A stretch of 56,024 bases of DNA, from NCBI RefSeq assembly GCF_004342025.1, contig NZ_SLWN01000028.1:1-56024 (forward strand), read 5' to 3'. This DNA comes from Kribbella steppae (GTDB lineage Bacteria > Actinomycetota > Actinomycetes > Propionibacteriales > Kribbellaceae). This document shows, piece after piece, positions 16,183-24,329 of this stretch. Every line of letters begins with the position of its first letter. Positions within the stretch are counted from its first letter, which is position 1. The translations under genes were made by a program, and so were the position numbers. The notes beneath the pieces are model-generated. The model searched no databases. It worked only from the letters and a program-made list of their open reading frames with translations, and had not been told where the DNA came from.

Positions 16183-16210
16183 TGTCGGATCCAGAGTGCG
16201 GCGTTCGTAG
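16183..16210 (+). promoter_or_regulatory. ECF-type promoter of the YCII gene (shared motif)
   Basis: TGTCGGATCC, 10 bases, then GTTCGTAG, followed after one base by AGGGGTGAG. The same boxes with the same spacing occur at 23108-23135 before the 56-residue gene. TGTCG as -35 and CG-rich TTCG as -10 resemble what I recall for ECF42 sigma factors, which are typically linked to YCII/DGPF genes; no such sigma gene is in this window. The start codon follows 50 bases later. Confidence 0.6.
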
Positions 16211-16260
16211 CAGGGGTGAGAGGCGGCCGGAGACGGGCCGCCAGAACAAGGAGTGATGAG

Positions 16261-16614
16261 ATGCCGCGATACCTGATCTCGTTCGAGAAGGACGCGATGG
16301 ACCATATCCGCGAGGAGGACTTCCCTGAGGTGACCAAGGCCGCCAGCGCGGTGTGCCAGGAGGCCGAGGATGCCGGCGTGTTCGTCTTCTCCGATGGTCT
16401 GAGTTACGACGACGGCGACGTGGAGCACGCCGTGGTGGCAGTTGACGGGATGGTCACTGACGGCCCGTACCCGGAGAGCAAGGAGCTCATCGGCGGCATC
16501 TTCGTCGTCGACGTACCCACCCGGGAGGCGGCGCTGGAGTGGGCCGCAAAGGTCGCGGTCGCCTGCCGCTGTGCGCAAGATGTCCGCAAGTTCCGCGGCC
16601 CAGCCGGCGTCTGA
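16261..16614 (+). CDS. YCII-related (DGPF) domain protein
   Basis: A 117-residue single-domain protein. The ATG at 16261 has AAGGAG 7 bases upstream. The family signature is DGMVTDGPYPESKELIGG near residues 64-81 with a following FVVDVPTREAALEWA helix. YCII proteins are small ferredoxin-like-fold proteins with a conserved His/Asp pair in some members; their reaction is mostly unknown, and DGPF-type members are often controlled by ECF sigma factors. The matching promoter motif upstream fits that. Nothing in the neighbourhood names a substrate. Confidence 0.85.
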   Translation: MPRYLISFEKDAMDHIREEDFPEVTKAASAVCQEAEDAGVFVFSDGLSYDDGDVEHAVVAVDGMVTDGPYPESKELIGGIFVVDVPTREAALEWAAKVAVACRCAQDVRKFRGPAGV

Positions 16615-16698
16615 TCGAACTGACGACGTCGACGCAGGACCTGCTGTCCATGCACGTCCCCGCCTCGTACGACGAGGCCCTGACCTGTGCAGCCATAG

Positions 16699-16745
16699 TG
16701 TCCCGGGACAGGGGTGGGGCTGGCCCGGGACAGGGGTGGGGTCGG
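16699..16745. repeat. 12-bp palindrome inside a 22-bp tandem repeat
   Basis: TGTCCCGGGACA at 16699-16710 is a perfect palindrome. The 22-base unit starting at 16702 (CCCGGGACAGGGGTGGGG plus four bases) is repeated directly at 16724-16745 with two changes. It lies between the YCII stop and the convergent secreted-protein gene, where no gene is present. It could be a protein-binding site or a worn transposon end. Confidence 0.5.
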
Positions 16746-16843
16746 CTCGATCGGCCCGGATCGTCGTCCCGTGTCCATGGTCGTCCAGCCCTCCTGTTAG
16801 CAATCGCGTTAGCAAAAGCGAGGCGACGGTCCCTTGCGCCAAT

Positions 16844-17521
16844 TCAGCGCGGCAACTTCGCCGCTGCCATGCGGGCCAGCCTGTCGAAACTTGGCGCCGA
16901 CATGCCCGGACCGTAGCCTCTGAAGGCCAGGACCGAAACGGTGGTCCCCCGGAGCGTGATCGCATACGGGAAACCACCGGCCTCGCTGCCCGGGTCGTTC
17001 GGCAGCGGGTAGTCGTACCAGCGGATCACCCGGGTCGGGCCGGCCGCGCCCTTGACCACGCGGTTCTCGGTGATCTTCCGGGCGTGCGTCGGCGCCGGCT
17101 TGCTCGCGGTGCAGGTCAGCACGGTCTTCACGATCGAGTAGTACGCCGCCTTGGCCGCGGCAGGGGTCCGGTACGCCGTCACGTGCTGGCGGCCGTAGTT
17201 CGCCATGTCGTCGGTGTACGCACGGGCCAGCCGGGACGCTACGTTCTTGCCCTCGGTCGAGTAGACGCCGCAGTACGTGCGCGACAGTAGGCCCATGTCG
17301 ATCTGCACTGACCACGGCGTCTTCGGGTCGGCCTTCCTGACCTCGGCAACGGTGACCATGTGCTTCGCCCGGCTGAGAACTGTTCCGCTCGCCGCCGTGG
17401 CCGCCTGCCTTGAGGTCTGCTCGGCGTTCGCGGCCGGAAGATTGCCGTAGGCAACTGCCGCCAGTCCGATGGTGGTGAGTCCCGCCGCGGCGGCCTTCCA
17501 GCCCTTGCGCAGATTCTTCAT
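16844..17521 (-). CDS. Secreted protein, possibly PknH-sensor-like
   Basis: A 225-residue exported protein. The ATG at 17521 has GGAGG about 9 bases upstream; the N-terminus (KNLRKGWKAAAAGLTTIGLAAVA) is a signal peptide with cleavage near NAEQ. The mature part has just two cysteines, one in RTYCGVYST and one in VLTCTASK, spaced as if forming a disulfide, and alternating strands and helices ending in SFDRLARMAAAKL. This layout recalls the extracellular sensor domain of mycobacterial PknH and its stand-alone relatives, but the similarity is general and I would not assign a ligand. It is a single gene, convergent with the YCII gene and downstream of an aldo/keto reductase. Confidence 0.6.
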   Translation of the reverse strand: MKNLRKGWKAAAAGLTTIGLAAVAYGNLPAANAEQTSRQAATAASGTVLSRAKHMVTVAEVRKADPKTPWSVQIDMGLLSRTYCGVYSTEGKNVASRLARAYTDDMANYGRQHVTAYRTPAAAKAAYYSIVKTVLTCTASKPAPTHARKITENRVVKGAAGPTRVIRWYDYPLPNDPGSEAGGFPYAITLRGTTVSVLAFRGYGPGMSAPSFDRLARMAAAKLPR

Positions 17522-17713
17522 CGTCTCGATTCCTCCATTGTGTTTGCTTCGCTCTCTGCAACCGTGGGACCGCGTTCTGCCCCACTTGGTTGCCGGGAAA
17601 TCTGCGAAGCGATCACTCCGTGACATCCGGTCAGGACAACCGTGCGGCCGCCGTCCGGGGTGTCGCCCGAGGTGTCCGGCTTGATGCCGGGACCGACCTG
17701 GCACCGGAGGTGG

Positions 17714-18715
17714 TCAGCGGTTGAAGCCGCGGAGGAGGTCGTAGGGGTAGACGGACGGCTTCTCGCTGACGGTCGTCAGCTGGGCGAGCTGGTCATCACT
17801 GAGCGACCAGCCAGCTGCGCCGATGTTGTCGGTGTAGTGCTCGAGGGTGCGCGGACCGATGATCGGGGCGGTGACGGGATCGGTCTGGATCAGCCATCGC
17901 AGCGCCACCTGCGCGACACTGTGCCCGACGTCGCCCGCAATGGCGTGCAGCGCGTCGAGAACCGCCCAGGTACGCTCGTTGTCGTAGTACTCCCACGACT
18001 CCAAAAGCCCAAGCCCGGCCGCCGCTGCCACCCGCGTGCCCTCCGGCGGCGCGTCCATACCCCGGTGGAACCGGCCCGCCAGCCATCCTGCGCGCAACGG
18101 GCTCCACGGCATCACGCCGAGGCCCTCGTTGCGGCAGACAGCCAGCAGTTCCCACTCGGCCTCACGGTCGAGCAGGTTGTACAGCGGCTGCAGCGCGCTG
18201 TACCCGTTGATTCCGGCCCGCTGCGCCACATCGACGGACTTCTGCAGCTGCCAACCTGTGACGTTGCTGGCTCCCAGGTAGCGAACCTTGCCTGACGTCA
18301 CCAGGGTGTCCAGCGTGGACAGCGTCTCCTCGATCGGCGTGGCCGTGTCCCACACGTGCGTGTAGTACAGGTCGATGTAGTCGGTGCCGAGGCGGCGCAA
18401 ACTCGCCTCCACAGCAGCGAGGATGTGCTTGCGGCTCAACCCGCCGTCATTCGGCCCGTCCCCCATGGCGCCGTACACCTTGGTGGCGATCACCATCGCG
18501 TCGCGGTCGCGCCCCTTCAGCCACCGGCCGACGACAGACTCCGACTCGCCCGCGTTGTACACGTCGGCCGTGTCGATGAACGTACCGCCGGCCTCGACGA
18601 ATTCGTCGAGAATCCGAACGCTGGTCTGCTCATCGGCCGGACCACCGAAGTGCATCGCCCCCAGGCACAACTCACTGACCTTCAGTCCGGTCTTCCCCAG
18701 ATTGCGGTATTCCAT
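17714..18715 (-). CDS. Aldo/keto reductase
   Basis: A 333-residue NADPH-dependent aldo/keto reductase with the TIM-barrel pattern. The catalytic tetrad is visible: D48 and Y53 in FIDTADVYN, K79 in IATKVYG and H120 in YYTHVWD. RYLGASNVTGWQL and the C-terminal PIIGPRTLEHYTDN segment, for cofactor binding, are typical. The ATG at 18715 has GAGAGG 9 bases upstream. The enzyme belongs to the broad Tas/YajO-like group that reduces aldehydes or ketones, and the substrate cannot be read from the sequence. It is a single gene; the next gene upstream, 130 bases away, is an ArsR-like regulator on the same strand. Confidence 0.88.
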   Translation of the reverse strand: MEYRNLGKTGLKVSELCLGAMHFGGPADEQTSVRILDEFVEAGGTFIDTADVYNAGESESVVGRWLKGRDRDAMVIATKVYGAMGDGPNDGGLSRKHILAAVEASLRRLGTDYIDLYYTHVWDTATPIEETLSTLDTLVTSGKVRYLGASNVTGWQLQKSVDVAQRAGINGYSALQPLYNLLDREAEWELLAVCRNEGLGVMPWSPLRAGWLAGRFHRGMDAPPEGTRVAAAAGLGLLESWEYYDNERTWAVLDALHAIAGDVGHSVAQVALRWLIQTDPVTAPIIGPRTLEHYTDNIGAAGWSLSDDQLAQLTTVSEKPSVYPYDLLRGFNR

Positions 18716-18845
18716 CACAACCAACCTCTCTGATGAGATCACGAGGTTTTGACGTTAGAACCTGGAGTCCGCTCTACGTCAAGTGAGTTGCCCGCTGGGC
18801 TAGAAGGACCGGGCTCGTGCGAGGACAAGGAGTTCCCAGCAAGCG

Positions 18846-19427
18846 TCATCGGTGCTTCGCGGGATGCTGGCCGTCCGACGGCAGGAAGTAGGCCAGGATC
18901 CGGACCCGCCTGCTATCGGCCGGCGGATCGGTGCGGTTCAGGTACGGCGTCAGCAGGGTCTCCAGATCCGCCTGGATGGTGTTCAGCTCGTCCGCCGTCA
19001 CCGAAAGTCCGGCATTGAACAGGCCGGCCGCGCGAGCCCACTCCAGCTCCAGTCGCGGCTCGGTACCTTCGACCCAGTCGCGCGGCAACCGCTCGTTGCT
19101 CAGCAACATCGCGTTGGCCAGTTCCCGGGCGGCGACCTGGACCTCTTTGGTGCCGGACTCCGGCACCTCGAAGTAGATCCCACGGCCCAATGCCCGCCAG
19201 CCGTCGCCATCGGACAGGACCAGCCCCACCTCGACGAGCTTCTCGACGTGGCCGCTGGCTGCCTCAGCCTCGATCCCGGCATGTGCCGCCAACTCTGCGG
19301 TGGTCGCCGTACCGTGCCGAGTCAATCGATCCATCAGCGCGAGCCGCACTGGATCGGCCAGCGCGCGCATCGCGGCCGCCTCGGTGAGCACCATGTCCCC
19401 GACCTCGTTCACCTCTACCTGCGTCAT
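18846..19427 (-). CDS. ArsR-like winged-helix transcriptional regulator
   Basis: A 193-residue protein. Residues 15-75 form an ArsR-type winged helix (MRALADPVRLALMDRL, then TTAELAAHAG, then SGHVEKLVEVGLVL). A helical C-terminal region follows, with a predicted ligand or dimer role, and a basic end (RVRILAYFLPS). There are no cysteine or histidine clusters for metal sensing. The start at 19427 was chosen because the winged helix begins right after it; no ribosome site is visible, so the mRNA may be leaderless. It is divergent from a VOC gene 123 bases away and lies upstream of an aldo/keto reductase; both are candidate targets. Confidence 0.75.
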   Translation of the reverse strand: MTQVEVNEVGDMVLTEAAAMRALADPVRLALMDRLTRHGTATTAELAAHAGIEAEAASGHVEKLVEVGLVLSDGDGWRALGRGIYFEVPESGTKEVQVAARELANAMLLSNERLPRDWVEGTEPRLELEWARAAGLFNAGLSVTADELNTIQADLETLLTPYLNRTDPPADSRRVRILAYFLPSDGQHPAKHR

Positions 19428-19550
19428 GCGCGCAAGCGTCGCACATCCAGAGGCTGTCGGGCCGGGTCTTAAGGTCGGTCTACCGAGCGCGAGCTGACCG
19501 ATTGCCGCGGGCGGAGAACAGGCGAGATCGGAAAGTGGGATGCTCGCCGT

Positions 19551-19952
19551 ATGTCGCAGATCGTTTGGTGGGAGATCGAGACACCTGAGATCGATCTCTT
19601 CCAGCGTTTCCACGGCGCGATGTGGGGCTGGGCCTTCGAGCCGGCCTTTCTGAACAGCGAGCTTGACGCCGACTACTGGATCATCAAGGTCGGTGACAAG
19701 AGCATCGGTGGGCTCCAACGCTCCGCTAGCAACGCCCGTCCCCATGCGGGTACTCGACTGTACGTGGAGGTAGGCGATCTTGAGGAGGTTCTCAGGGAGG
19801 TCGAGGCCCGCGGCGGTCAGGTGGAGCGGACCCGTACCGCATTGGGCGGCGATGACCGGTGGTTCGCCACGGCCATCGATCCGGCCGGCGTTTCCTTCGG
19901 CATGTGGACGTCACATCCGCCAGCTGAGTCGCCCGCGTCCGACGGCAGGTAG
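19551..19952 (+). CDS. VOC-superfamily (glyoxalase-like) protein
   Basis: A 133-residue protein with two beta-alpha-beta-beta-beta halves: WWEIETPEIDLFQRFHGAMWGW at the start and RLYVEVGDLEEVLREVEARGG then FATAIDPAGVSFGMW at the end. VOC proteins include glyoxalases, dioxygenases and antibiotic-binding proteins; the metal ligand pattern here is incomplete (E in the first strand and E in YVEV), so a binding role is as likely as catalysis. It has its own start (ATG 19551) and is divergent from the winged-helix gene, which may control it. Confidence 0.75.
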   Translation: MSQIVWWEIETPEIDLFQRFHGAMWGWAFEPAFLNSELDADYWIIKVGDKSIGGLQRSASNARPHAGTRLYVEVGDLEEVLREVEARGGQVERTRTALGGDDRWFATAIDPAGVSFGMWTSHPPAESPASDGR

Positions 19953-19983
19953 CACGCATTGCGGGTGAGGGTTCTTGCGGGTG

Positions 19984-20418
19984 TCACCAGGGAGCGACGG
20001 TGACGCCACCCCAAGCCTCCGGCTCGACATCGCGCACGGTCTGGGTCAGCTCCCAGCGGTGACCGGCAAGGTCCTCCAGCATGCAGGAGCGCTCGCCGTA
20101 CGCATGGCTCGTCGGTTCTTCAATCACCAGCGCCCCAGCCTGGCGGGCTCGAGCAAAGGCGGCGTCCACGTCGGGCACACGGATCTTGATCACGTGGGTG
20201 ACACTTACCGCGCTGGGTGGGACCTGCTGGCCGCCGGCGTCCGCGACGACGACGGCACCGTCCCCGCCAACCCGCAGTTGAGCCCGGTGCGCCTCGCCGA
20301 TGCGGACTCTCTCCTCGAAGCCGAACGCCGTTGCCAGCCAGGCAACCGCGGCGCGGACATCGGGGTAGACAAGCACTGGTGTCACGGTGGCCGGTGGCGC
20401 CGAGCGATTGGTCAACAC
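19984..20418 (-). CDS. VOC-family protein, bleomycin-resistance type
   Basis: A 144-residue protein with TPVLVYPDVRAAVAWLATAFGF at the start, VIKIRVPDVDAAFARARQAGA in the second half and SCMLEDLAGHRWELTQ at the end. This is the pattern of PhnB/bleomycin-binding VOC proteins (DPxGHxW form). A GTG at 20418 was taken as the start because the fold begins 12 residues later; TTG at 20415 is the alternative. It is convergent with the preceding VOC gene (31 bases apart) and divergent from the MFS gene. Ligand unknown. Confidence 0.75.
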   Translation of the reverse strand: MLTNRSAPPATVTPVLVYPDVRAAVAWLATAFGFEERVRIGEAHRAQLRVGGDGAVVVADAGGQQVPPSAVSVTHVIKIRVPDVDAAFARARQAGALVIEEPTSHAYGERSCMLEDLAGHRWELTQTVRDVEPEAWGGVTVAPW

Positions 20419-20518
20419 AACCGCCAGCCTAGACGTAGCCGCGGCGCCAAGCTGCAGGCGCGGAGCGGAGGACCCGAACACGCTGTCATCGGCAGAGCGC
20501 GCGGATAGCGGTATGTGA

Positions 20519-22252
20519 GTGCGTTTGCGTCGCGCGATGCCAGGCACAGAACGGTATCGTCGCCGGATGGCGGGTAAGGGATTCCGGGGCAGGCTGGGCA
20601 ATGCCGCGGGCGCGTTCACCAGCAACGCCCGAAACCCGAACCTACGGCGCGCCCAGCTCAGCTTCCTCGGAGCCTGGACGGCGGAGTGGGCGTTCACCGT
20701 GGGGCTCGGGATCGTGGCTTACCGAGACGGTGGTGCGACAGCCGTCGGGCTGGTGGGACTCCTTCGCATGGCCCCGTCCGCGATGCTGACCCCCTTGTTG
20801 TCGCCGCTGGCCGACAAGGGCCGCAGGGAGCGCGTACTGATCCTGGTCTCCGTGCTGCGTGGTGTCGCCACCGGTGCGGCCGCGGTCGTCGTGGGCGTGG
20901 GCGGACCGCTGCAGATCGTGTATGTGCTGGCGGTGTTGTCGACCATCGCTGCCACGCTCTACCGACCCGCGCACTCCGCATTGCTCCCGTCGCTCTGCCA
21001 CAACGGATACGAGCTCGCCAGCGCCAATGTGGTCCGTGGGCTGCTGGATGCCGCCGCGACGTTGATGGGTCCGCTGCTGGCAGCGTTGCTGCTGCAGTTC
21101 ACCAGCGTGACCGTGGTATTCGCTGTGGCTGCGGGCGCCTCGTTGTGGGCTGCAGCCTTACTGTTGCGGCTGAACTACGACGCACCTCCGCGGCCATCTG
21201 CTCCGAGAGAGACCAACTGGACGAGGTCAGCCGTCGAAGGCATACGAGTCGTCAGCCGGAACCGCGACCTTGCACTCATCATGGGCCTTGCAGCGGCGCA
21301 GTCATTTACCCGAGGGGCGCTGACCGTACTCACCGTGGTGGTCGCCATCGAACTGCTGGGGACCGGCGAACCCGGCGTGGGCATCCTCACCGCTGCCATC
21401 GGGGCGGGTGCAGTCCTAGGTTCACTCGCCGCGTCGTTGCTGGTCGGCACTCGGCGCCTCGGCGCGTGGTTCGCCGTTGGGGTGGCCCTCTGGGGTCTGC
21501 CGGTCACGCTGATCGGCGTCTTCCCACAGCAGGTCGCGGCCTTGGGCCTGCTGGCCTGTGTCGGCGTAGGAAACTCGCTGATCGATCTCGGAGGTTTCAC
21601 GCTCCTGGCCAGACTGGCCGCAGACGAAGTGCTGGCGCGGGTCTTCGGAGTGTTGGAGAGCTTGGTCGCCCTGTCCATCGGGGTTGGAGCGCTCGTCGCC
21701 TCGCTGGTGGTCGACGGGGCCGGCGTACGTCCTGCGCTCGTGACTGTCGGTCTGCTCTGTCCGGTCCTTGCCGTGGCGTCATGGCGGCGGCTGCGAGGAA
21801 TGGACCGGTCCATCGGCGTGCGAGACGACGACATCGACTTGTTGCACAGGGTGGCCATGTTGAACGTCCTGCCCTTGCCCGCCATCGAGCAGCTCGCTCG
21901 CGGCCTGGAACCGGTGGTCGTGCCCGCTGGTCACGTCGTCTTCCTTCAGGGCGACGTCGGGGACCGCTACTTCGTGATCGAGTCGGGCGAGGCCGATGTG
22001 ATCGGGGACGGACAGGTCGTTGCAACGCTCGGTCCGGGGATGGGGTTCGGAGAGATCGCCCTGCTCCGGCGGATCCGCCGGACCGCCACCGTGCGAGCCA
22101 CCAGCGAGCTCCGACTGAAGGCGCTGCGCTCCGACCACTTCCTCCCAGTCGTGCTCGGCTACACACCGAGTGCCCGCGAGGCGGGGGTGGTGGTTGACTC
22201 GATGCTCGACCGCTTCACGCCCCGTGACGACCCTGAGCAACCGCCTCAATAG
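20519..22252 (+). CDS. MFS transporter fused to a C-terminal cyclic-nucleotide-binding domain
   Basis: A 577-residue fusion. Residues about 50-430 are a 12-segment MFS transporter of the major-facilitator drug-efflux-like type (for example LADKGRRERVLILVSVLRG in the 2-3 loop). Residues about 450-560 are a cNMP-binding beta-roll: VVVPAGHVVFLQGDVGDRY, then IESGEADVI, then the phosphate-binding cassette GMGFGEIALL...RTATVRA, with the conserved E and R both present. Cyclic nucleotide could thus gate export directly. The start is unsettled: GTG 20519 or ATG 20567 (MAGKGFRG). The next gene, 91 bases on in the same direction, encodes a DUF2652 protein with a class III cyclase fold, which makes a signalling pair conceivable. 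Confidence 0.88.
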   Translation: MRLRRAMPGTERYRRRMAGKGFRGRLGNAAGAFTSNARNPNLRRAQLSFLGAWTAEWAFTVGLGIVAYRDGGATAVGLVGLLRMAPSAMLTPLLSPLADKGRRERVLILVSVLRGVATGAAAVVVGVGGPLQIVYVLAVLSTIAATLYRPAHSALLPSLCHNGYELASANVVRGLLDAAATLMGPLLAALLLQFTSVTVVFAVAAGASLWAAALLLRLNYDAPPRPSAPRETNWTRSAVEGIRVVSRNRDLALIMGLAAAQSFTRGALTVLTVVVAIELLGTGEPGVGILTAAIGAGAVLGSLAASLLVGTRRLGAWFAVGVALWGLPVTLIGVFPQQVAALGLLACVGVGNSLIDLGGFTLLARLAADEVLARVFGVLESLVALSIGVGALVASLVVDGAGVRPALVTVGLLCPVLAVASWRRLRGMDRSIGVRDDDIDLLHRVAMLNVLPLPAIEQLARGLEPVVVPAGHVVFLQGDVGDRYFVIESGEADVIGDGQVVATLGPGMGFGEIALLRRIRRTATVRATSELRLKALRSDHFLPVVLGYTPSAREAGVVVDSMLDRFTPRDDPEQPPQ

Positions 22253-22343
22253 CCGGAGCTCAGAGTCCCGCGGGCCGGTCTAAGAGCGGTTCCCGATGCG
22301 TTCGACTCCACGTCGACAGTCCGGGGTATTGGTACGGTCTTGT

Positions 22344-23060
22344 ATGACGTCTGGGCGTTCGCTTCTCCTTATCGCCGACATCGGCGGCTACACCGAGTAC
22401 ATGCGATCCCATCGAATGAGCCTTGCTCATGCCGAGGTCAACACCGCGCGGCTTCTGGAGAAGGTGATCGATGCCGCGCCCGACTTCGACCTGATCGAAA
22501 TCGAAGGTGACGCAGCCTTTCTCGCTCGTCAGGCCGACACGTTGGACAGTGACGCAACGGTCGCCCTGACCCTCCAGGCCGCAATGGCCATGCACCAGGC
22601 GTTCCACCTCGAGCGGCACTATGTCGCGACCAACCTGTGCCCGTGCAGCAGTTGCACCCAGGCGAACAACCTGAAGCTCAAGTTCGTCGCGCACATCGGC
22701 GAGGTCGCCACCCAGACCATCAGGCAGCGGCGCAAGCTCGTTGGGATCGACGTCATCCTCGTCCATCGGCTGCTGAAGAACCCTGTCAAGGTCCCCGAGT
22801 ACCTGCTCCTCTCCGACGAGCTCTACCACACCACAAGCACCCCGATGCCTGATCCCGCGCACGAGGTGTCTCAGGACCTCGAAGGGATCGGCCCGGTCCG
22901 GGCGTACTTCGTGGACTTGGCGGGCGTCCCGGGTTCGCTTCCTCCCCTGCCGGAACCATCCTTGCTCGGACGCGTCGGGCGGACCTTGGCCGTCGCCGGC
23001 TCCGGCCTGCCGCACATGCTGGGCCTACGCCGCCGACGTCGTACCGCCTCCGCTTTTTGA
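22344..23060 (+). CDS. DUF2652 protein with class III nucleotide-cyclase-like fold
   Basis: A 238-residue protein, start ATG 22344. The sequence follows the class III adenylate/guanylate cyclase order: LLLIADIGGYTEYM (like FADISGFT), IEIEGDAAFLA (like xxGDxxxA), KFVAHIGEV (like GIHTGEV) and VGIDVILVHRLLKN (like GdxVNxAaRL). Both metal-binding aspartates are kept (D12, D56) and so is the late arginine, but the catalytic asparagine is isoleucine in DVILVHR. A CxCxxC cluster sits in the middle (NLCPCSSCTQ). DUF2652 members have no proven activity as far as I recall; this one may be a weak cyclase or a nucleotide-binding relic. It ends with a basic tail (LRRRRRTASAF). Its neighbour upstream carries a cyclic-nucleotide-binding domain. 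Confidence 0.8.
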   Translation: MTSGRSLLLIADIGGYTEYMRSHRMSLAHAEVNTARLLEKVIDAAPDFDLIEIEGDAAFLARQADTLDSDATVALTLQAAMAMHQAFHLERHYVATNLCPCSSCTQANNLKLKFVAHIGEVATQTIRQRRKLVGIDVILVHRLLKNPVKVPEYLLLSDELYHTTSTPMPDPAHEVSQDLEGIGPVRAYFVDLAGVPGSLPPLPEPSLLGRVGRTLAVAGSGLPHMLGLRRRRRTASAF

Positions 23061-23107
23061 CGTCTGCCGAGTCCGTACCCGGAAGTCCTCGAAAATTCCG
23101 GAGGCGG

Positions 23108-23135
23108 TGTCGGATCCGGTCAGAGGTGTTCGTAG
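23108..23135 (+). promoter_or_regulatory. ECF-type promoter of the 56-residue gene (shared motif)
   Basis: TGTCGGATCC, 10 bases, GTTCGTAG, then one base and AGGGGTGAG: the same boxes and spacing as at 16183-16210 before the YCII gene. The region upstream also shares an AATTCC element. The start codon follows 52 bases later, against 50 for the YCII gene. Confidence 0.6.
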
Positions 23136-23187
23136 AAGGGGTGAGCGGCCGCCCACGCGGGGCGCCACGAACCACAGGAGACGAACC

Positions 23188-23358
23188 ATGTTCGGAGCAC
23201 CGTTGACACCAGACTCGATCAAGGCGGAGACGGCCTACCGGCTGGAGCGGACCAAGCGTGCGTTCTGGTTCGCGCGCCGCCGGGAGCGCCCGGAGCAGGC
23301 CGGCCGGCCCCAGCCGCGACGGGCTCGCCACGCCCTCCGGCCTACCGCCGCGCCATGA
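23188..23358 (+). CDS. Small basic protein of unknown function (56 aa)
   Basis: Starts MFGAPLTPDSIKAETAYRLE at ATG 23188, with CAGGAG 7 bases upstream, and continues into a strongly basic, arginine-rich half (RTKRAFWFARRRERPEQAG). No domain is recognised. The gene is credible because it has a good ribosome site and the same promoter motif as the YCII gene 7 kb away, so the two are probably co-regulated by one ECF sigma factor. The basic tail could bind nucleic acid or a membrane, but that is a guess. Confidence 0.6.
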   Translation: MFGAPLTPDSIKAETAYRLERTKRAFWFARRRERPEQAGRPQPRRARHALRPTAAP

Positions 23359-23451
23359 CGGCCCCGAACGCCGTGGCGGGAGGGTTGGGCGGGTGATGCT
23401 CGGGCTTGTAGCTTGCAGTGGACCGTGACACCGCCCGAGGAGGTGAGACCC

Positions 23452-23511
23452 ATGAGCGCTGTATCGATGTGGGTGCTCCCCCTTCCCGTCATGGTCGGGC
23501 GATTGAGGTAG
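23452..23511 (+). CDS. Possible 19-residue leader peptide before the monooxygenase remnant
   Basis: An ORF MSAVSMWVLPLPVMVGRLR with a strong ribosome site (GAGGAGG, 8 bases before ATG 23452). It ends 51 bases before the monooxygenase start at 23563. Such short, well-translated ORFs sometimes attenuate resistance genes by ribosome stalling, but I see no defined terminator/antiterminator pair, so this is tentative. Confidence 0.35.
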   Translation: MSAVSMWVLPLPVMVGRLR

Positions 23512-23562
23512 GTGTCGCCGGGAGCGCCTCGCCAACAAGGGCACTCCCGAAAGGCAACACCT

Positions 23563-24329
23563 ATGCACTCGCCGCAGTTCACCGCCGAGCCGCCCCTCAT
23601 GTTCGACGTGATCATTGCCGGGTGCGGGCCGACTGGCGCGATGCTGGCCGCCGAACTACGGCTGCACGATGTGCGGGTCCTCGTTCTGGAGAAGGAAACC
23701 GAGCCCGTGTCGTTCGTCCGCATCGTCGGTCTGCACATTCGCAGTATCGAGCTGATGGCGATGCGCGGACTGCTCGATCGCCTTCTCGCACGCGGGAGGC
23801 AGCGTCCGGCCGGCGGATTCTTTGCCGCCATCACCAAACCCGCGCCCGAGGGCCTGGATTCCGCGCACGCCTATTTGCTGGACATCCCGCAGCCGGTCAT
23901 CGTTGACCTGCTCGAAGAACATGCGATCGAACTGGGTGCGCAGGTACGGCGCGGTTGTTCGGTGGCCGATTTCGAGCAGGACGACGAGGGTGTGACCGTC
24001 GAGCTGGCCGACGGAGAACAGCTGCGTTCGCGCTATCTCGTCGGCTGTGACGGCGGGCGCAGTACGGTGCGCAAACTGCTCGGCGTCGGCTTCCCCGGCG
24101 AGCCCTCGCGGACCGAGACGCTGATGGGCGAGATGGAAGTGGTGCGCCGCAGGAGGAGATCGCCGCCAAGGTGACCGAAGCCCGCGAGACCAACAAGACT
24201 TTCAGTCTCGGGCCCTTCGGCGAAGGGGTCTATCGCGTCGTAGTCCCCGTCGCGGGAGTCAGCGACGATCGCGCGAAAGCGCCCACCCTCGAGGATTTCA
24301 AACAGCAGTTGCCAACTGATATCGCCTGA
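23563..24329 (+). pseudogene. Broken rifampicin-type FAD-dependent monooxygenase
   Basis: The start of an aromatic hydroxylase of the rifampicin monooxygenase (Rox/Iri) type: FAD motif DVIIAGCGPTGAMLAAELRL (residues about 14-33 from ATG 23563), VLEKETEP, GLHIRSIELMAMRGLLDR, the NADPH-site-like VGCDGGRSTVRKLLG and GFPGEPSRTETLMGEME. Near 24145 the frame shifts, and the family sequence resumes in another frame (EEIAAKVTEARETNKTF, LGPFGEGVYRVVVP, LEDFKQQ) until a TGA at 24329. A full enzyme is about 480 residues and has a second FAD motif (GDAAH); here about half is missing. The gene once offered rifamycin-class hydroxylation but cannot now make an intact enzyme. Confidence 0.82.

Noticed and set aside
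23401..23440. Possible rifamycin-associated element before the monooxygenase remnant
   Set aside because: Only the left half GGGCTTG is present; the inverted right half of the element as I recall it is missing.
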